A DNA stretch of 22,138 bases, from NCBI GenBank assembly GCA_900552605.1, contig USAR01000001.1:1-22138 (forward strand). Direction: 5' to 3'. Position numbers and translations under genes: made by a program. The stretch's first letter is position 1. Each line of letters starts with the position of its first letter. Below are positions 1 to 7,617 of this stretch, piece by piece. The DNA comes from an uncultured Oscillospiraceae bacterium (GTDB lineage Bacteria; Bacillota; Clostridia; Oscillospirales; Acutalibacteraceae). A model generated the notes under the pieces. It was given only the letters and a program-made list of their open reading frames with translations, searched no databases and was not told the origin of the DNA.

Positions 1-141
1 TGCTGTCTTTGCATTAAACTGCTTTGTAAATTCTACAATGTTAACACCATGCTGTCCAAGAGCCGGTCCAACAGGGGGAGCCGGTGTTGCCTTGCCTGCC
101 GGAATTTGCAGTTTGATATAGCCCGTAATTTTCTGAGCCAT
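1..141 (-). CDS. rplK: 50S ribosomal protein L11, N-terminal part (cut by window edge)
   Basis: The reverse strand from an ATG at 141 reads [20 protein letters not shown] and continues with [18 protein letters not shown], the proline- and glycine-rich N-terminal domain of ribosomal protein L11. L11 binds the GTPase-associated region of 23S rRNA together with L10/L12 and takes part in factor binding and the stringent response (family knowledge). Only 47 codons lie in the window. A GGAGGTG ribosome binding site stands 6 bases upstream. It follows nusG on the same strand after a 136-base structured gap, matching the common rpmG-secE-nusG-rplK-rplA order, so rplA is expected beyond the left edge. 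Confidence 0.96.
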   Translation of the reverse strand, partial: MAQKITGYIKLQIPAGKATPAPPVGPALGQHGVNIVEFTKQFNAKTA

Positions 142-277
142 TTTTTGCACCTCCAAAAAATCGTGGTAACGGCGGTATGCAGCCTATTTGCACACCTCCC
201 ACATAAGCGCTTTGCTAAAGCGCTGCGGCCTTATGAAAAGCCTTTAATAAGCGGAAAACCGCGTTATTAATTTTTGT
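142..277 (-). promoter_or_regulatory. Structured intercistronic leader between nusG and rplK
   Basis: Two strong hairpins lie in the mRNA between nusG and rplK. The first, at 244-270, pairs TTAATAA-GCGG with CCGC-TTATTAA around a four-base loop with one bulged base. The second, at 202-235, has a CATAAG/CTTATG outer helix and a CGCTTT/AAAGCG inner helix with a three-base loop and a one-sided bulge of about 7 bases. Neither has a T-tract on the transcribed strand, so they are unlikely to be simple terminators. L1 represses the rplK-rplA messenger in some bacteria; a control or processing role here is inference. Confidence 0.4.
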
Positions 278-811
278 TTACTCCTCAACCAATGCAACTT
301 GGTCAAGTCCCAACTCGGCAGGAGTTTCTCTGCCGAAAAGCGAAATAACAATTTTTACACTGTTATTTTCAATGTCGATATCCTCAACAATACCCGTGTA
401 GCCCTCCAAAGGACTGTCGATGACTTTAACGCTGTCGCCGACCTTATAGTTGATTTCAACTGAGTGTTTTTCAACACCGAGCGATGCAACCTCTTCATCG
501 GTGAGTGGAACGGGCTTTGAACCCGGCCCGACAAATCCGGTAACGCCGCGGACATTTCGCACAACGTACCAAGACTCATCCGTTACAATCATCTTAACAA
601 GAACATATCCCGGGAAAACCTTTCTCTCAACCTCTTTAGTGCTACCGTCATCCTTGATCTCGGTAACGTGCTCGGTCGGAATCGTGATATCCATTATAAG
701 ATCTTGCATACCGCGATTTTCAACTATGGTCTCGAGGTCGGTTGCCACTTTGTTCTCGTAACCCGAATATGTGTGAACAACATACCATTTTGCTTCATTC
801 GTTTCTGCCAT
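278..811 (-). CDS. nusG: Transcription termination/antitermination factor NusG
   Basis: A 177-residue protein with the full NusG layout. An N-terminal NGN domain (about residues 7-105) opens with KWYVVHTYSGYENKV and contains FPGYVLV and VRGVTGFVG, which bind the RNA polymerase clamp. A C-terminal KOW domain (about 123-175) contains GDSVKVIDSPLEGYTGIVEDI. In Firmicutes NusG binds the elongation complex and stimulates pausing, and it couples transcription to the ribosome in some species (family knowledge). The length is normal. GGAGG lies 7 bases before the ATG. It starts 15 bases after secE ends and is cotranscribed with rpmG and secE from the promoter at 1858-1886. Confidence 0.98.
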   Translation of the reverse strand: MAETNEAKWYVVHTYSGYENKVATDLETIVENRGMQDLIMDITIPTEHVTEIKDDGSTKEVERKVFPGYVLVKMIVTDESWYVVRNVRGVTGFVGPGSKPVPLTDEEVASLGVEKHSVEINYKVGDSVKVIDSPLEGYTGIVEDIDIENNSVKIVISLFGRETPAELGLDQVALVEE

Positions 812-826
812 TATACAGCCTCCAAC

Positions 827-1537
827 TTAAAGAGCTGAAATGAAGTTTACCAAACTTCCAAGTGCGAAATCAACAACCCAAATGAATGCGCCCAAAAGCA
901 AGCAAAGCACAAGGACGATTACCGAATTTCTGAACACGGTTTTAGGACCGGGCCAAACGATCTTTTTGATTTCGGAAATCATTTCGCGAATGAATTTGAC
1001 AACCTTCTGACGAATGGTAAGACGACCGCCGGATGCGAGAACCTCCAAATAGTCGTTAACCAGCCATGCTATAATGCCGATAACGGCACACAGCAGAATT
1101 ACAATTGCAGTTATAAGCGCAACGGTTGCATAGCTTATGCCTGATGCGGTATCAGGAGTGAGAGGACGATAGTCCAAATACTTCGTTACCTTGCTGCAAG
1201 CAATAACAAGCATTAAAACACCTGCGATAAGTGCGCTTACGAATGACGCAACTCTGGAGCCTTTACCTTTCTTTGTAAACGCTGCCACACCTGCCATTAC
1301 TGTTGCAAAAGCAGTGAGAATGAATGTAAGAAGATAATACGATGACCTATAAAGTGAAATGCTCTTTCCCGCAACCGAAACGCTTGCACCAAACGCAGCC
1401 TGAGCCGCAGTTATATCGACAGGCTTACCGCCCACCGTAAGCGTTGTAAACGGGAAAAAGAACAACACTAAAGCACCGATACCCAAAATAAGGGTGAGGA
1501 AACGACAAATTTTATTGATAGCGTTCATAGCTTTCAT
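827..1537 (-). CDS. secE: SecE preprotein translocase subunit with an N-terminal four-helix membrane extension
   Basis: The last ~65 residues (173-236) are a typical Gram-positive SecE: an amphipathic helix (KVVKFIREMISEIKKIVWP), the conserved KIVWP then a T-containing turn (residues 192-200), and one membrane segment (about 205-226). SecE clamps SecY in the plasma-membrane translocon. Family members are usually 60-80 residues; this one has 236. The first ~165 residues hold about four hydrophobic segments (10-30, 66-86, 95-114, 136-160) and a short polar external loop after the first, an arrangement I cannot assign to a family. The reading frame is unbroken, GGAGG precedes the ATG by 7 bases, and no ATG with a ribosome binding site lies just before the SecE domain, so a true fusion is the simplest reading. 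It sits between rpmG and nusG as expected. Confidence 0.93.
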   Translation of the reverse strand: MKAMNAINKICRFLTLILGIGALVLFFFPFTTLTVGGKPVDITAAQAAFGASVSVAGKSISLYRSSYYLLTFILTAFATVMAGVAAFTKKGKGSRVASFVSALIAGVLMLVIACSKVTKYLDYRPLTPDTASGISYATVALITAIVILLCAVIGIIAWLVNDYLEVLASGGRLTIRQKVVKFIREMISEIKKIVWPGPKTVFRNSVIVLVLCLLLGAFIWVVDFALGSLVNFISAL

Positions 1538-1549
1538 TCCCTGTCCTCC

Positions 1550-1699
1550 CTATTTTGTTTCTTTGTGCAGAGTGTGCTTCTTGCAAAATCTGCAATACTT
1601 GTTCATTTCAAGTCTGTCCGGGTCGTTCTTCTTGTTTTTCATTGTGTTGTAATTGCGTTGCTTGCACTCGGTACAAGCGAGTGTTATTTTAACTCTCAT
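1550..1699 (-). CDS. rpmG: 50S ribosomal protein L33
   Basis: A 49-residue protein starting [19 protein letters not shown]. Cysteine pairs C9/C12 and C36/C39 are the zinc-binding set of the zinc-containing (C+) L33 type. Key family features are NYNT, the lysine-rich middle and the basic C-terminal tail. GGAGG lies 6 bases before the ATG. It is the first gene of the rpmG-secE-nusG-rplK transcription unit, with only a 12-base gap to secE. Firmicutes often carry both zinc and zinc-free L33 copies; only this one is in view. Confidence 0.97.
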   Translation of the reverse strand: MRVKITLACTECKQRNYNTMKNKKNDPDRLEMNKYCRFCKKHTLHKETK

Positions 1700-1886
1700 G
1701 ACGGCACCTCCGTTTTACGGAAAATTTTTACCGAATCTCAAGGTTCGGTGAGCCTCCCTCTGTCCGCCCGACAGCTTGTACATATCTCGCTTTAAGTGCA
1801 AAATGCCGCACAGAAAAAAAGCCTTCCTGAAAAGAAAGCTCCAAAAGAGGTAATAAGATTATAACACAACAAACAGTAAAGGTCAA
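1700..1886 (-). promoter_or_regulatory. Promoter and leader of the rpmG-secE-nusG-rplK operon
   Basis: On the minus strand TTGACC (1881-1886) and TATAAT (1858-1863) are separated by exactly 17 bases, and a TG extends the -10 box, giving a near-perfect vegetative promoter. Transcription should start near 1851. The ~150-base leader before rpmG can form small hairpins, including CTGTC/GACAG (1760-1774) and ACCGAA/TTCGGT (1730-1749), neither followed by a T-tract. Their function is unknown. Confidence 0.85.
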
Positions 1887-1916
1887 TACCTAAAATAGAA
1901 AAAATTGCCGAAATTG

Positions 1917-2399
1917 CTATTTATGATATGTTCCGCCCTCGCTTATCTTAAAAGCGCGGTATATCTGCTCAAGCAGCATCACTCTTGCCAAGCGGTGCGG
2001 AAATGTCATTTCCGACATTGAAAGCTTTAAATCGGCTTTATTCTTAATCTCATCGGCAATGCCGTATGAACCGCCGATAATAAAGCATAACCCACCTGCA
2101 CTGCTCATAACAGCCGATTCGATTTTTTTGCTCAATTGCTCACTCGGCATTTGCTTTCCCTCAATACAAAGCGGGATAAGATAGCTTCTTTGCGGTATAG
2201 CTCGCATAATGCGCTCGGCCTCACTCTTCAGTGCTGCCGAAATTTCCGCTGCCGACGGCTCTTGCGGCAATCTTGCGGCTGCAACCTCTTTTACTTCAAG
2301 CTTGCAATACGCCGAAAGCCGCTTTTCATATTCTACCGATGCTTCCGCAAAATACTTTTCTTTAATTTTTCCAACTGTTATAAGCGTTACTTTAATCAA
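1917..2399 (-). CDS. rlmH: 23S rRNA (pseudouridine(1915)-N(3))-methyltransferase RlmH
   Basis: A 160-residue SPOUT-class methyltransferase. Visible marks are the N-terminal strand MIKVTLITVGKIKEKYF, the S-adenosylmethionine-binding knot FIIGGSYG (about 106-113), and the C-terminal YRAFKISEGGTYHK, closely matching the conserved end of RlmH. The enzyme methylates pseudouridine 1915 in helix 69 on assembled 70S ribosomes (family knowledge). The start is a TTG: codons before it are not family-like and GGAG stands 9 bases upstream. It lies 40 bases after the YycJ-like gene, an association also found in Bacillus around the wal locus. Confidence 0.96.
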   Translation of the reverse strand: MIKVTLITVGKIKEKYFAEASVEYEKRLSAYCKLEVKEVAAARLPQEPSAAEISAALKSEAERIMRAIPQRSYLIPLCIEGKQMPSEQLSKKIESAVMSSAGGLCFIIGGSYGIADEIKNKADLKLSMSEMTFPHRLARVMLLEQIYRAFKISEGGTYHK

Positions 2400-2439
2400 C
2401 GACTTTTACTCCTCAACCCATTCTTGCTTTGCTTTCCGG

Positions 2440-3225
2440 CTACAAAGAAAACAGCTTTCCACCCTCGGGCGGAGCAACATACAATATAAAATCCAGACCC
2501 TCGGTAAGACCTGCCTCGCAAAGCTTTGCAACGGCAGTCTGCCTCGCCTCCTCGGGAGTGTTATTTTGCCGACTTAAATGTCCCAAAATAATTCTCGATG
2601 TTCCTCCGTTCACAAGTGCCGGCAGCTCTTCGGCACAGCTTCCGTTTGAAAGGTGTCCGTTGTCAGACAAAATCCTTTTTTTAAGCGGAAAAGGATACGG
2701 TCCCCTTGCAAGCATTACAACGCTGTGATTCGATTCAATAAGTACTAAGGTGCTGCCGCTTATTGCCTGCCTTATTTCATCAGTTATAATTCCCGTATCG
2801 GTGCAAACGGCAAAACTTCTGCCGTTTTTAAGGTCAAACCTATATCCGCTTGAACCATCGCAATCATGGCTTGTGGCAAAGCGCTTAACGGTTATTTCAC
2901 CCACAGTAACATCGTCATTCATTTCAATTATATTAAGACGTTCATCGTATTTAGGATGATTTTTAAGCGCACAAGCAGTTCCGTGCGACATAAAAACCGG
3001 CACACATCTGAACAGAGCAAAAGAAAACAGACCGGCAATATGGTCGGTATGCTCGTGAGTTATGAAAATTGCATTTATTTGCTCCGGCGCAACACCGATA
3101 CCGCCGAGAGAGGCTGTTATTTTTTTTGCACTCACACCTGCATCAACAAGAACGTGTGTGTTTCCGCTGCCTATGTATATACAGTTACCGCTGCTTGAAG
3201 AAAACAACGGACAAAAACGTGCCAT
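2440..3225 (-). CDS. YycJ/WalJ-like metallo-beta-lactamase-fold hydrolase
   Basis: A 261-residue soluble protein of the metallo-beta-lactamase fold. The metal motif HEHTDH is at residues 57-62, after the N-terminal LFSSSSGNC strand-turn typical of YycJ/WalJ proteins, with the later metal-ligand regions TSHDCDG and GHLSRQNN. In Bacillus and Streptococcus the homologue lies downstream of walRK and affects cell-wall and DNA-replication phenotypes; nuclease activity has been reported for related proteins. No walRK is in this window. It is followed by rlmH and preceded by the murA terminator with only ~29 bases between, so it is probably expressed partly by readthrough from murA. Confidence 0.9.
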   Translation of the reverse strand: MARFCPLFSSSSGNCIYIGSGNTHVLVDAGVSAKKITASLGGIGVAPEQINAIFITHEHTDHIAGLFSFALFRCVPVFMSHGTACALKNHPKYDERLNIIEMNDDVTVGEITVKRFATSHDCDGSSGYRFDLKNGRSFAVCTDTGIITDEIRQAISGSTLVLIESNHSVVMLARGPYPFPLKKRILSDNGHLSNGSCAEELPALVNGGTSRIILGHLSRQNNTPEEARQTAVAKLCEAGLTEGLDFILYVAPPEGGKLFSL

Positions 3226-3253
3226 TTGCCTTACCTGCTCCTAATAATCAAAC

Positions 3254-3296
3254 TCAAAAAACAAAAGCCGAAACGAAGCTAATGTAACGTTTCGGC
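3254..3296 (-). terminator. Rho-independent terminator after murA
   Basis: On the minus strand GCCGAAACG pairs perfectly with CGTTTCGGC (3267-3275 with 3288-3296) around a 12-base loop, followed by TTTTGTTTTTT. It sits between the end of murA and the YycJ-like gene. Confidence 0.9.
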
Positions 3297-3311
3297 GATT
3301 ATTTAAAAAAA

Positions 3312-4598
3312 TTACAACGCTTCTTTAACACGACCGGGATTGGTATAAGTAACGCGCTTTATATTGCCGCCGACCGCATTGAGCTTTTCAACAACATTTG
3401 AATATCCGCGGTCGATATATTCGATATTCTCAATCTCGGTTACACCATCTGCGCAAAGACCCGCGATAATCATTGCTGCACCTGCGCGAAGGTCTGTTGC
3501 CATAACAGGTGCGCCTTTCAGCTTTTCAATGCCCGTGATGACTGCAACTCTGCCGTCAACCTGTACCTGCGCTCCCATAATCGTCAGCTGGTCTATATAC
3601 CTGAAGCGGTTATCCCAGACATTGTCGGTTATAATACTTGTCCCGTCGGCAATCGTAAGAAGTACCGACATCTGCGGCTGCATATCCGTTGGGAAACCGG
3701 GGTGTGGAAGAGTAATAACGTTGCATTTGTGCGGTCTGCCGTTGGATTTAACCCTCAGGCTGTCGTCAAACTGTTCAACAGTTGCTCCCGTTTCCACAAG
3801 CTTTGCAATTATAGACTCCAAGTGCTTGGGAATAATATTTTTAATGAGCACGTCGCCGCCTGTTGCAGCAGCTGCGACCATATATGTGCCTGCTTCGATT
3901 TGGTCGGGTATTATGCTGTATGTTGTGCCGTGGAGCGACTCAACACCGCGAATTTTAATAACATTAGTCCCGGCGCCCATAATGTTTGCACCCATTGAGT
4001 TAAGGAAGTTTGCAAGGTCAACAATATGCGGTTCTTTGGCTGCATTTTCAATAACGGTAAGTCCCCTTGCTTTTGCTGCCGCAAGCATTATGTTAACCGT
4101 TGCTCCGACCGAGACCTTATCAAGATAAACAGGTGCACCGAGCAGTGTTTCAGCACGTGCGTCAACCATTCCGTTATCAATAGTTACCTTTGCATTGAGC
4201 GCTTCAAAGCCTTTTATATGTTGATCAATAGGTCTTACTCCGAAATCGCATCCGCCGGGAGGTGCAACCTTAGCTCTGTTGAATCTGCCGAGCATTGCGC
4301 CCATAAAATAACTGCTAGCACGCATACGGTTGCTCATATCTGACGACACCGTATAAGAATTAACACCGCGCGGGTCGATTTCAATTGTGGAATCGTTAAT
4401 CATTTTAACACCTGCGCCGAGCTCATACAAAATGCGAATCATAACGGAAACATCGGAAATTTGCGGCAAATTTTCAATGCGGCAAACACCGTCGCTCAAA
4501 AGTACGGCAGGAATTATCGCAACGGCTGCATTTTTTGCGCCGCTTATGGTTATTTCGCCCTTGAGCGGATTACCGCCGGTAACGACAAATTTATCCAA
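3312..4598 (-). CDS. murA: UDP-N-acetylglucosamine 1-carboxyvinyltransferase (MurA)
   Basis: A 428-residue enolpyruvyl transferase of the EPSP synthase/MurA fold. It adds enolpyruvate from phosphoenolpyruvate to UDP-N-acetylglucosamine, the first committed step of peptidoglycan synthesis in the cytoplasm. Lys22 in GAKNA and Cys117 in PPGGCDFGVRP are the substrate-binding lysine and catalytic cysteine (Lys22/Cys115 in E. coli); the cysteine is what fosfomycin alkylates. The start is TTG at 4598, giving MDKFVVTGG, with AGAGGTG 7 bases upstream. Many Firmicutes have two MurA paralogues; which this is cannot be told. It is transcribed alone from the promoter at 4788-4816 and ended by the hairpin at 3254-3296. 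Confidence 0.97.
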   Translation of the reverse strand: MDKFVVTGGNPLKGEITISGAKNAAVAIIPAVLLSDGVCRIENLPQISDVSVMIRILYELGAGVKMINDSTIEIDPRGVNSYTVSSDMSNRMRASSYFMGAMLGRFNRAKVAPPGGCDFGVRPIDQHIKGFEALNAKVTIDNGMVDARAETLLGAPVYLDKVSVGATVNIMLAAAKARGLTVIENAAKEPHIVDLANFLNSMGANIMGAGTNVIKIRGVESLHGTTYSIIPDQIEAGTYMVAAAATGGDVLIKNIIPKHLESIIAKLVETGATVEQFDDSLRVKSNGRPHKCNVITLPHPGFPTDMQPQMSVLLTIADGTSIITDNVWDNRFRYIDQLTIMGAQVQVDGRVAVITGIEKLKGAPVMATDLRAGAAMIIAGLCADGVTEIENIEYIDRGYSNVVEKLNAVGGNIKRVTYTNPGRVKEAL

Positions 4599-4816
4599 AA
4601 CAAAGCACCTCTTTGTTGATATATAAAAAATGACAAATCTTAAAAACTAATAAAGAAAAAAACAAAAGCGGCAACAAGATATATTCCAAGGTAACAAAAG
4701 CCGCCCTGCAAAATTATTATTGCCCCAAACTGCAAAGTGTTATTAAGAAACAAATTTCCAAAAATACAAGTAAATTCATTTTTAATAATTATACATTCAA
4801 AAGGTCCTGTTGTCAA
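4599..4816 (-). promoter_or_regulatory. murA promoter and ~180-base leader
   Basis: On the minus strand TTGACA (4811-4816), a 17-base spacer and TATAAT (4788-4793) form a consensus promoter. The leader before the TTG start is AT-rich and about 180 bases long. It contains a weak GCGGC/GCCGC pairing with a T-rich stretch after it, which could be a poor attenuator, but the stem has only five pairs and I do not rely on it. No riboswitch was recognised. Confidence 0.85.
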
Positions 4817-4852
4817 GATATAAGGTAATATAAAGTTTTTAATTACAACATA

Positions 4853-4881
4853 TTGTAAAACGGTAATGAAAGTGTTAAAAT
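4853..4881 (+). promoter_or_regulatory. Promoter of the ComEC-like lipoprotein / pgeF unit
   Basis: TTGTAA (4853-4858), a 17-base spacer and TAAAAT (4876-4881) with a TG extension. Transcription would begin at about 4888, leaving a very short leader just containing the GGAGGA ribosome binding site. It is divergent from the murA promoter, whose -35 box is only ~36 bases away. Confidence 0.6.
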
Positions 4882-4899
4882 GAATCACGGAGGAGAATT

Positions 4900-5820
4900 A
4901 TGAAAAAGTTTAAAATATTTTCAAAAATCATGTCCGTTATTTTGTGTCTTTGTTTGCTTGCCGGATGCGTTGATCTGAGTTTTGAAATAATGCCGCGCGA
5001 CGGCAAAAATACTGCGCCTGCAAACATTGACACTTCAATGTTTAATGTTGAATATATCGACGTCGGTCAGGGCGACAGCGAGCTTCTGCTTTTCCCTGAC
5101 GGAAAGTCGGTACTGATAGATGCAGGTGAAGCTGAAAATTCAAAAAGCGTAATCTATGCACTTGCAGAAGCCAAAGTTGAAAAGCTTGCGCTTATTGTTG
5201 CAACTCACCCTCATTCAGACCATATCGGCGGTATTCCGCAAGTGCTTGAGAGTGTAGAAACAGAGTGTTTTGCGATGCCATATATTCCTGAAAGCTCTGT
5301 TTCGACAACCGAGGTTTATGAGGATATGCTGAGCGCCGTTTCAAAGGCCAAATGCAAGGTTATAAAAGCACAGGCCGGTGAAACATTATTATCGGGTGAA
5401 AACTACAAAATAGAATGTCTTTCTCCTAAAAGCGATGCGGAGTACTCAAATCTTAACGACTATTCGGCAGTATTGGCAGTTACATACGGCAACACACGGT
5501 TTCTGTTTACCGGCGATGCCGAAACTCCTATTGAAAAAGAGCTTATAAAGGCTAAAGTAAATATCAAAGCGGATGTTTTAAAAGCAGGACACCACGGCAG
5601 CAGCACAGCGAGTTCTCTTGAATTTTTAAAGGATGTTTCGCCGAAATATGTTATGCTGTCGTGCGGTGCCGGCAATAAATACGGTCATCCTCATCCATCG
5701 GTTTTAAACAGGCTTGAAAACCTTGATATAAAGTATTTCATAACAGATGAAAACGGAAGCATACTCGCAGTAAGCAACGGAGAAAATGTTACCGTTGGCA
5801 TTGAAAGACAGGGAGAGTGA
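4900..5820 (+). CDS. Exported ComEC/Rec2-like metallo-beta-lactamase-fold lipoprotein
   Basis: A 306-residue protein. A basic N-terminus and hydrophobic stretch end in the lipobox LLAGC (19-23), so the mature protein should be lipid-anchored at Cys23 outside the membrane. The rest is a metallo-beta-lactamase fold of the ComEC C-terminal type: NVEYIDVGQGDSELLL (49-64), the LIDAGE strand, the metal motif THPHSDHIGG (102-111), LFTGDAE, AGHHGS and HPHPS. Full ComEC proteins carry a membrane channel; here that part is absent, as in many free-standing Clostridia homologues. The substrate is unknown: nuclease or phosphodiesterase activity is possible by fold. GGAGGA precedes the ATG and the next gene, pgeF, begins 6 bases after the stop. 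Confidence 0.88.
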   Translation: MKKFKIFSKIMSVILCLCLLAGCVDLSFEIMPRDGKNTAPANIDTSMFNVEYIDVGQGDSELLLFPDGKSVLIDAGEAENSKSVIYALAEAKVEKLALIVATHPHSDHIGGIPQVLESVETECFAMPYIPESSVSTTEVYEDMLSAVSKAKCKVIKAQAGETLLSGENYKIECLSPKSDAEYSNLNDYSAVLAVTYGNTRFLFTGDAETPIEKELIKAKVNIKADVLKAGHHGSSTASSLEFLKDVSPKYVMLSCGAGNKYGHPHPSVLNRLENLDIKYFITDENGSILAVSNGENVTVGIERQGE

Positions 5821-5826
5821 AAAATA

Positions 5827-6651
5827 ATGCTGAAAAGCGGAAACTGCACAATCAGAACTTGCGAAGGAGTTATGTATATCACATTTCCGATATTTGAAAA
5901 AGCAGGTGGTGTTAAGCATTGCTTTTCAACAAAAATCGGAGGGGTGAGCCAAGGCAGATATTCGCAAATGAATTTAAGCTACACAAACGGAGACGATTTG
6001 AAGGCGGTAAGGGAAAACTTTAAACGTATTTGCAAGTGCATTGATGTAAGACCCGACTCCGTTGTTGTTACAAGGCAAACGCACACGGTAAACATAAGAG
6101 ATGTCTATACAAAAGATGATATTCTGCCGCCGGATACCGACGGTCTTATAACTGACAAATCGGGAATAACACTTTGCTCATCGTTTGCCGACTGCGTTCC
6201 GATTTTGTTTTACTGCAAAAATCGTCACGTTATTGCAACGGCACACTCGGGTTGGCGAGGAACGGTTAATGAAATCGGCAGGCTAATGGTTGAAAAAATG
6301 ACCGCAGATTACAACTGCAACCCCGATGATGTTCTTTGTGTTATCGGCCCTGCAATTTGTAAAAATTGCTATGAAGTTGACGATACGGTAATGGACAAAA
6401 TAAAGCTTTTACCGTATGTCACTACAGATGCTTATTATAAAAAAACAAACGGCAGATATCAGCTTGACCTTAAAGAAGTCTGTCGCCAAACGCTGATTGA
6501 AGCAGGCATTGCCTATGACCATATTTTGGTAAGCGATATTTGTACTTGCTGCAACAGTGAATTTCTTCACTCGCACCGTGCAACCGGCGGCAAACGCGGC
6601 AATTTGTGCGCATTAATAGCACTTGATGACAGCAGTAAAAATATTCTTTGA
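5827..6651 (+). CDS. pgeF: Peptidoglycan editing factor PgeF (YfiH/laccase-domain family)
   Basis: A 274-residue protein of the YfiH/DUF152 family. The metal-binding set is visible: His in TRQTHTVNI, Cys in SSFADCVPIL, and His in ATAHSGWRGTV; further conserved blocks are IGPAICKNCYEVD and HSHRATGGKRGNLC. Homologues were described as polyphenol oxidases or purine nucleoside phosphorylases, and the E. coli protein removes wrongly incorporated residues in peptidoglycan precursors. The ATG at 5827 has GGGAGAG about 9 bases upstream. An in-frame ATG at 5872 (MYITFPIF) has AAGGAG only 2 bases away and matches where many homologues begin, so the first 15 residues are uncertain. It is cotranscribed with the lipoprotein gene. 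Confidence 0.93.
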   Translation: MLKSGNCTIRTCEGVMYITFPIFEKAGGVKHCFSTKIGGVSQGRYSQMNLSYTNGDDLKAVRENFKRICKCIDVRPDSVVVTRQTHTVNIRDVYTKDDILPPDTDGLITDKSGITLCSSFADCVPILFYCKNRHVIATAHSGWRGTVNEIGRLMVEKMTADYNCNPDDVLCVIGPAICKNCYEVDDTVMDKIKLLPYVTTDAYYKKTNGRYQLDLKEVCRQTLIEAGIAYDHILVSDICTCCNSEFLHSHRATGGKRGNLCALIALDDSSKNIL

Positions 6652-6669
6652 TTTTTTTATATAATCGTT

Positions 6670-6697
6670 GATTTTTTATACAAAAATCTTTGTTTTT
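6670..6697 (+). terminator. Possible weak terminator after pgeF
   Basis: GATTTTT (6670-6676) pairs with AAAAATC (6682-6688) around a five-base loop and is followed by tttgttttt. The stem is almost entirely A-T, so its efficiency is doubtful. Confidence 0.35.
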
Positions 6698-6700
6698 CTG

Positions 6701-6730
6701 TTTACTTTATCAATGAACATATAGTATAAT
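6701..6730 (+). promoter_or_regulatory. Promoter of the uronate catabolic operon
   Basis: TATAAT at 6725-6730 with TTTACT at 6701-6706 (18-base spacer). No catabolite-repression or GntR-type operator was recognised with confidence. Confidence 0.6.
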
Positions 6731-6768
6731 TGAAATGAAATATTACACTTCGAAAGGAAGTATTGCAG

Positions 6769-7593
6769 TTGAGTAAATTTATTATCTCCGGATTTGCAGA
6801 CGAGATATCTACAGATCTCGGTGAACAGCTTGCAACCGTTAAAGAATTGGGTATGCATCACATTGAAATGCGCAATGTTAACGGAAAAGGCATTGTTAAT
6901 TATTCGCTAAACGAAGCCAAAGAATTTAAAAAGCAGCTCGACGACGCAGGCGTTAGGCTTTCGGCAATCGGCTCTCCAATCGGCAAAATTGAGATAACAG
7001 ACGATTTTGCGCCGCATCTTGATTTATTTAAGCACACTTTGGAACTGGCAGAGCTTTTGGGTGCTCCGTACATTCGTATGTTCAGTTTCTTTATTAACGA
7101 AAATGAAGACCCCGAGAAATACACCGACGAGGTTTTGAACCGTTGGTATAAATTCCAAGAAGCGGCAGCCGACAGCGATGTTATTTTGCTGCACGAGAAC
7201 GAAAAGCGAATTTACGGCGACGTTGCTTCTCGCTGCAAGACTTTACTTGACGCGATGGATGCCAAGAAGGTCCGCGGAATTTTTGACCCCGCAAACTTTG
7301 TGCAGTGCGGCGAGGACACAAAAAAATCATTCGGCCTGCTGCGTGACAAAATCATTTATATGCACATTAAAGACGCTCTTTCGGAATCGGGCGCTGTTGT
7401 GCCCAGCGGCGATGGCGACGGCAATGTAGCATACATTCTTCAAGAGCTTGTAAAAAGCGGTTACGAAGGCTTCTTATCGCTTGAACCTCACCTGCTCACA
7501 GGTGATATCGCTGTTTGCGGTGTGCCTATGTTTAAAAAGGCTCACTCGGCTCTTATGAACATTATAAAGGATTTAGACGTTGAAATCGCTTAA
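6769..7593 (+). CDS. Sugar phosphate isomerase/epimerase-like TIM-barrel protein
   Basis: A 274-residue protein of the xylose isomerase-like TIM-barrel (AP endonuclease 2) superfamily. The start FIISGFADEIS is typical for the group. Four likely metal ligands appear at barrel-strand ends: Glu143 in LLHENEK, Asp173 in GIFDPANF, His199 in IYMHIKDA and Glu239 in LSLEPH. Members isomerise, epimerise or dehydrate sugars, keto-sugars and inositols using a divalent metal; the substrate is not readable from sequence. Two in-frame TTG codons compete as start. That at 6769 is chosen because AAAGGAAG lies 8 bases upstream, whereas the one at 6763 would be 2 bases away. It is the first gene of an operon with a Gfo/Idh/MocA dehydrogenase and uxuA. 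Confidence 0.85.
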   Translation: MSKFIISGFADEISTDLGEQLATVKELGMHHIEMRNVNGKGIVNYSLNEAKEFKKQLDDAGVRLSAIGSPIGKIEITDDFAPHLDLFKHTLELAELLGAPYIRMFSFFINENEDPEKYTDEVLNRWYKFQEAAADSDVILLHENEKRIYGDVASRCKTLLDAMDAKKVRGIFDPANFVQCGEDTKKSFGLLRDKIIYMHIKDALSESGAVVPSGDGDGNVAYILQELVKSGYEGFLSLEPHLLTGDIAVCGVPMFKKAHSALMNIIKDLDVEIA

Positions 7594-7617
7594 CATTATT
7601 AAAGGAGGAAATTGATA

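Noticed and set aside
49..270. 73-codon plus-strand frame
   Set aside because: It runs antisense through rplK and the structured rplK leader and has no family resemblance.
1700..1850. tRNA gene near rpmG/secE, as in some bacteria
   Set aside because: No cloverleaf or CCA end could be built from the leader sequence.
3364..4128. 254-codon open frame on the plus strand
   Set aside because: It is antisense to murA, with low-complexity serine/threonine-rich translation and no ribosome binding site.
4640..4700. Attenuator in the murA leader
   Set aside because: The GCGGC/GCCGC stem has only five pairs with a loop of over 20 bases; too weak to call.
4640..4888. 82-codon hydrophobic open frame on the minus strand
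   Set aside because: It overlaps the murA promoter and leader, is extremely AT-rich, and has no convincing ribosome binding site.
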